From NCBI GenBank assembly GCA_017429885.1, contig JAFROA010000290.1, positions 1 through 19,150 of the forward strand: a stretch of 19,150 bases of DNA, given 5' to 3'. The position numbers and the translations under genes were made by a program. Below the pieces are notes generated by a model. That model ran no database searches. It was not told the origin of the DNA and worked only from the letters and a program-made list of their open reading frames with translations. The DNA is from Bacteroidales bacterium. GTDB lineage: Bacteria; Bacteroidota; Bacteroidia; Bacteroidales; UBA932. Position 1 is the first letter of the stretch; every line of letters starts with the position of its first letter. Shown here piece after piece: positions 17,195 through 19,150 of the stretch.

Positions 17195-17730
17195 CCATCT
17201 CCACCGGTGATGGCTGTTCCATTGATGTCGGTAGCGATGACGTAGAGATACTTATCGCCGGACTTGGCGGTTGTGTGGTAGAGATAGTAACCCTTGATCG
17301 TAACCTCCTTGCCATTAAGGGAGGAGATGTCTTCAACAGGCTTCACTATGCTTCCGGTCACGGTCTCAGCTCCAGCGACAGTGATGTTGAAATACTTGTC
17401 ATTCTCGATTGAAAGCGTGCCTTTGTAAGTCACGAATTCACGGGTCTCCGCAGAATATGACCCGAACGAGGAGGTGATGTCCTTGGCCTCGGGATAAGTG
17501 ACCTCAACTCCTGTGGAGTTAACCGTCACCTTCGGATCCGTAAGCTGAGGAACCTCTTTATATTCAGCACGTGTAGCCTCAACAGTGACATTGGAGCCAA
17601 CAGCGGCCTTGCCACCATAGACATAGATCAAAGCTCCATCCTGCTCCATGAGGAACCCGGCGGAAGCGGAAGCCACAACAACAGCGGGACCGACCTTCAA
17701 CTGAGAATCATTCTCGGCGGCAATCGCCTC

Positions 17731-18630
17731 TGCGACAGTTGCCTCTTGAGCCTCAGGCGGAGCGGCCGCCTCGAAGGAGAGAATGTATGCCTCAATAACT
17801 TCATGCTGCTCTTTAGCCGCATAATAGTCGTATTTACCAGCAAGAGTAACAGTTCCTTCATTGGAGACTTTAGAAGACCACTCATTCTTGTTAGCGACAC
17901 TGTAAACATAGATAGTTCCGCTGTCATCAGTCAAATCAAAGCTGCAATACTGGGAGTTGAACTTGCTGACGGTACCGGTAAGTTTGAAGTAAGTGTTCTT
18001 ATCAGCCGCAGATATGAAGTCTGCAACAGTCTTGGGCTCTGCATCGCTGTAATCTGGCTGCTCCCCAGCCTCGAAGGAGAGAATCTGGGCACTGACAACC
18101 TCATGCTGCTCCTTGGAGGAGTAGTAATCGTATTTACCCGCCAAGGTTACAGTGCCTCCATTGGAAATCTTCGAGGCCCAATCAGCCTTATTAGCAACAC
18201 TGTAAACATAGATCGAGCCACTCTCATCCGTTATATCGAAGCTGCAGAACTGCGAGTTGAACCCGCTGACGGTACCGGTAAGTTTGAAGTAAGTGTTCTT
18301 GTCCGCAGCAGATATGAACTCAGCGACGCTCTTTGGCTCCGCATTCTCGTAATCCTCACCTTGACCTTCCTCGAAGGAGAGAATCTGGGCGCTTACGACC
18401 TCATGCTGGCTGTTCTTCTCGTAGTAGGTATACAGACCGGCAAGCTCAACGGTGCCTCCGTTCTTGATCTTGTCAACCCATTCGTCTTTGTTGTTAACGC
18501 TGTAGACATAGATCTTACCGCTGTCATCTGTCAAATCGAAGCTGCAGTACTCCTTATTGAAACGACTTACTGTTCCTTTAAGACGGTAGAAATGGGCCTT
18601 ATCAGCCTTATCAATGAACGCCTGGACAGT
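17731..18630 (-). repeat. Three tandem 300-bp repeats encoding OB-fold units
   Basis: The coding sequence repeats with an exact 300-bp (100-residue) period: units 18630-18331, 18330-18031 and 18030-17731. CTCGAAGGAGAGAAT recurs on the plus strand at 17770, 18070 and 18370. A longer segment containing GACGGTACCGGTAAG recurs at about 17968 and 18268. Each protein unit runs from VAxFISAADKNTYFKL through GTVSxFNSQYCSFDLTDDSG, IYVYSVANK and GTVTLAGKYDYY to EHVV-like SAQILSFE. Units 2 and 3 are nearly identical at the DNA level; unit 1 (transcription order) is more diverged. Confidence 0.9.
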
Positions 18631-19150
18631 TATGAGTTCGAACTTGGTGAAATCAATCTTGGCAGGCTCTGTGCTGCCGTTGATGGAAATGAGCTTGCTG
18701 CCAGCGGTGTATTCCGGAGTAGTTCCCTTGAAATTGACCAGAGTTCCGTATACGACAACCTCATCCCCGACCTTTAACTGATCTGCCAATAGGAAGTTTT
18801 CACCATTGAGATACTTGCCACTGTAGACCTCGAGCTGTGTCTCGGCCGTTCCATCAGCGGAGATAAAGTAGGAAGCGTTGCCATAGCTCGGATCGACTTC
18901 TACAGATACAACCTTACCCTTGGTATAGACCGTCGCGGAGTTCTGTGTTCCGAGGACATCTCAATTGTTGTACGCGACAAGCGACTGTGCTTTCTGTAGC
19001 GCTGCGGCGACATTGTAAGGATCGGCCGCTGTTCCGCTGCCTGAAGGAGTCACGTTAGGATCCTCTCCCTTCTGACCCTTCTGCGAGACTGTGACTGTCT
19101 TGAAGTCAAAGTCAGTCTTAACTTTGAAGGAGGAAGTCCTGTCGTGTGAA

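Larger units (their letters stand above)
16699..19150 (-). pseudogene. OB-fold-repeat surface protein, interrupted by two in-frame stops; 5' end beyond window
   Basis: One reading frame encodes a recognisable Bacteroidota surface protein from the right edge to a TAG at 16701-16699, but it contains TGA at 18963-18961 and TAA at 16809-16807. Segments in order: a BACON-like C-terminal strand (FKVKTDFDFKTVTVSQK); an OB-fold domain opening with GTAADPYNVAAALQKAQ, with the TGA shortly after; three tandem 100-residue OB-like repeats (18630-17731); two further beta domains; a linker with PGGDT repeats; and a C-terminal beta-sandwich ending, past the TAA, in ATATWTGSSKS and GHWRLQKVEVTFAE. Homology-like continuity on both sides of each stop, with no frame change, points to nonsense changes or base errors, not gene ends. 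The central open part (18960-16807) would lack a signal peptide, and its first in-frame start-like codon is a TTG at 18789 inside an OB fold. The likely original role is surface nucleic-acid binding (inferred). Confidence 0.8.

Noticed and set aside
17150..18630. CRISPR-like or mobile repeat array
   Set aside because: The repeats are in-frame 15-bp and 300-bp coding units with protein-level conservation and no spacers.
17746..18777. Plus-strand open frame of 343 codons
   Set aside because: Antisense to the OB-fold repeats; its own apparent repeats are a by-product of the 300-bp tandem units on the other strand.
18787..18789. TTG as a genuine start of a separate 660-residue protein
   Set aside because: The frame is coding for the same OB domain well upstream of it, there is no signal peptide, and the protein would begin in mid-domain.
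16807..18963. Alternative genetic code (stop codon reassignment)
   Set aside because: TAA ends at least five other genes here and TGG is used freely for Trp; only one in-frame TGA and one in-frame TAA occur in the whole window. None of the ten visible gene ends uses TGA, but that sample is too small to support recoding.

Overview
The window looks like a chromosomal segment of a Bacteroidota bacterium, most likely order Bacteroidales. The reasons are TAnnTTTG-type -7 promoter boxes in front of the divergent genes, many secreted proteins and lipoproteins of Bacteroidota-typical families (BACON domain, DUF5689, a TonB-dependent receptor with a CarboxypepD_reg-like N-terminus), start sites that mostly lack a strong Shine-Dalgarno, and moderate GC. 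Genus cannot be fixed by reading alone.

Layout. Positions 1-2065 (minus strand) hold the 5' part of an RNase R gene that runs off the left edge. A 115-bp divergent promoter region (2066-2180) separates it from a plus-strand two-gene unit: a ROK-family sugar kinase (2181-3287) and a class I mannose-6-phosphate isomerase (3299-4285). A perfect 10-bp inverted repeat (4261-4297) that encloses the isomerase stop codon is a plausible bidirectional terminator, because everything from 19150 down to 4313 is transcribed toward it from the other side.

The rest (19150 to 4313, minus strand) is one run of eight genes with gaps of only 1-25 bp and no recognisable internal promoter. In transcription order they are: a large OB-fold-repeat surface protein (5' end off the window, broken by two in-frame stops); a BACON + NUC1-type DNA/RNA non-specific endonuclease lipoprotein; a secreted endonuclease/exonuclease/phosphatase (EEP) protein; a TonB-dependent receptor; a DUF5689 OB-fold lipoprotein; an M3 (Dcp-like) dipeptidase lipoprotein; a secreted tricorn-like S41 protease; and a small outer-membrane beta-barrel protein.

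Interpretation (inference). The first five genes have the logic of a polysaccharide-utilization locus re-targeted to nucleic acid: surface binding by tandem OB folds, surface cleavage by a NUC1 nuclease, import through a TonB-dependent receptor with a DUF5689 lipoprotein where SusD would normally be, and periplasmic trimming by an EEP nuclease or phosphatase. The trailing peptidases suggest that the substrate may be nucleoprotein, or they may simply be co-transcribed housekeeping peptidases. This candidate nucleic-acid scavenging operon is the main point of interest. A second is that its first gene carries an in-frame TGA (18961-18963) and an in-frame TAA (16807-16809), with clearly homologous coding sequence continuing past both.
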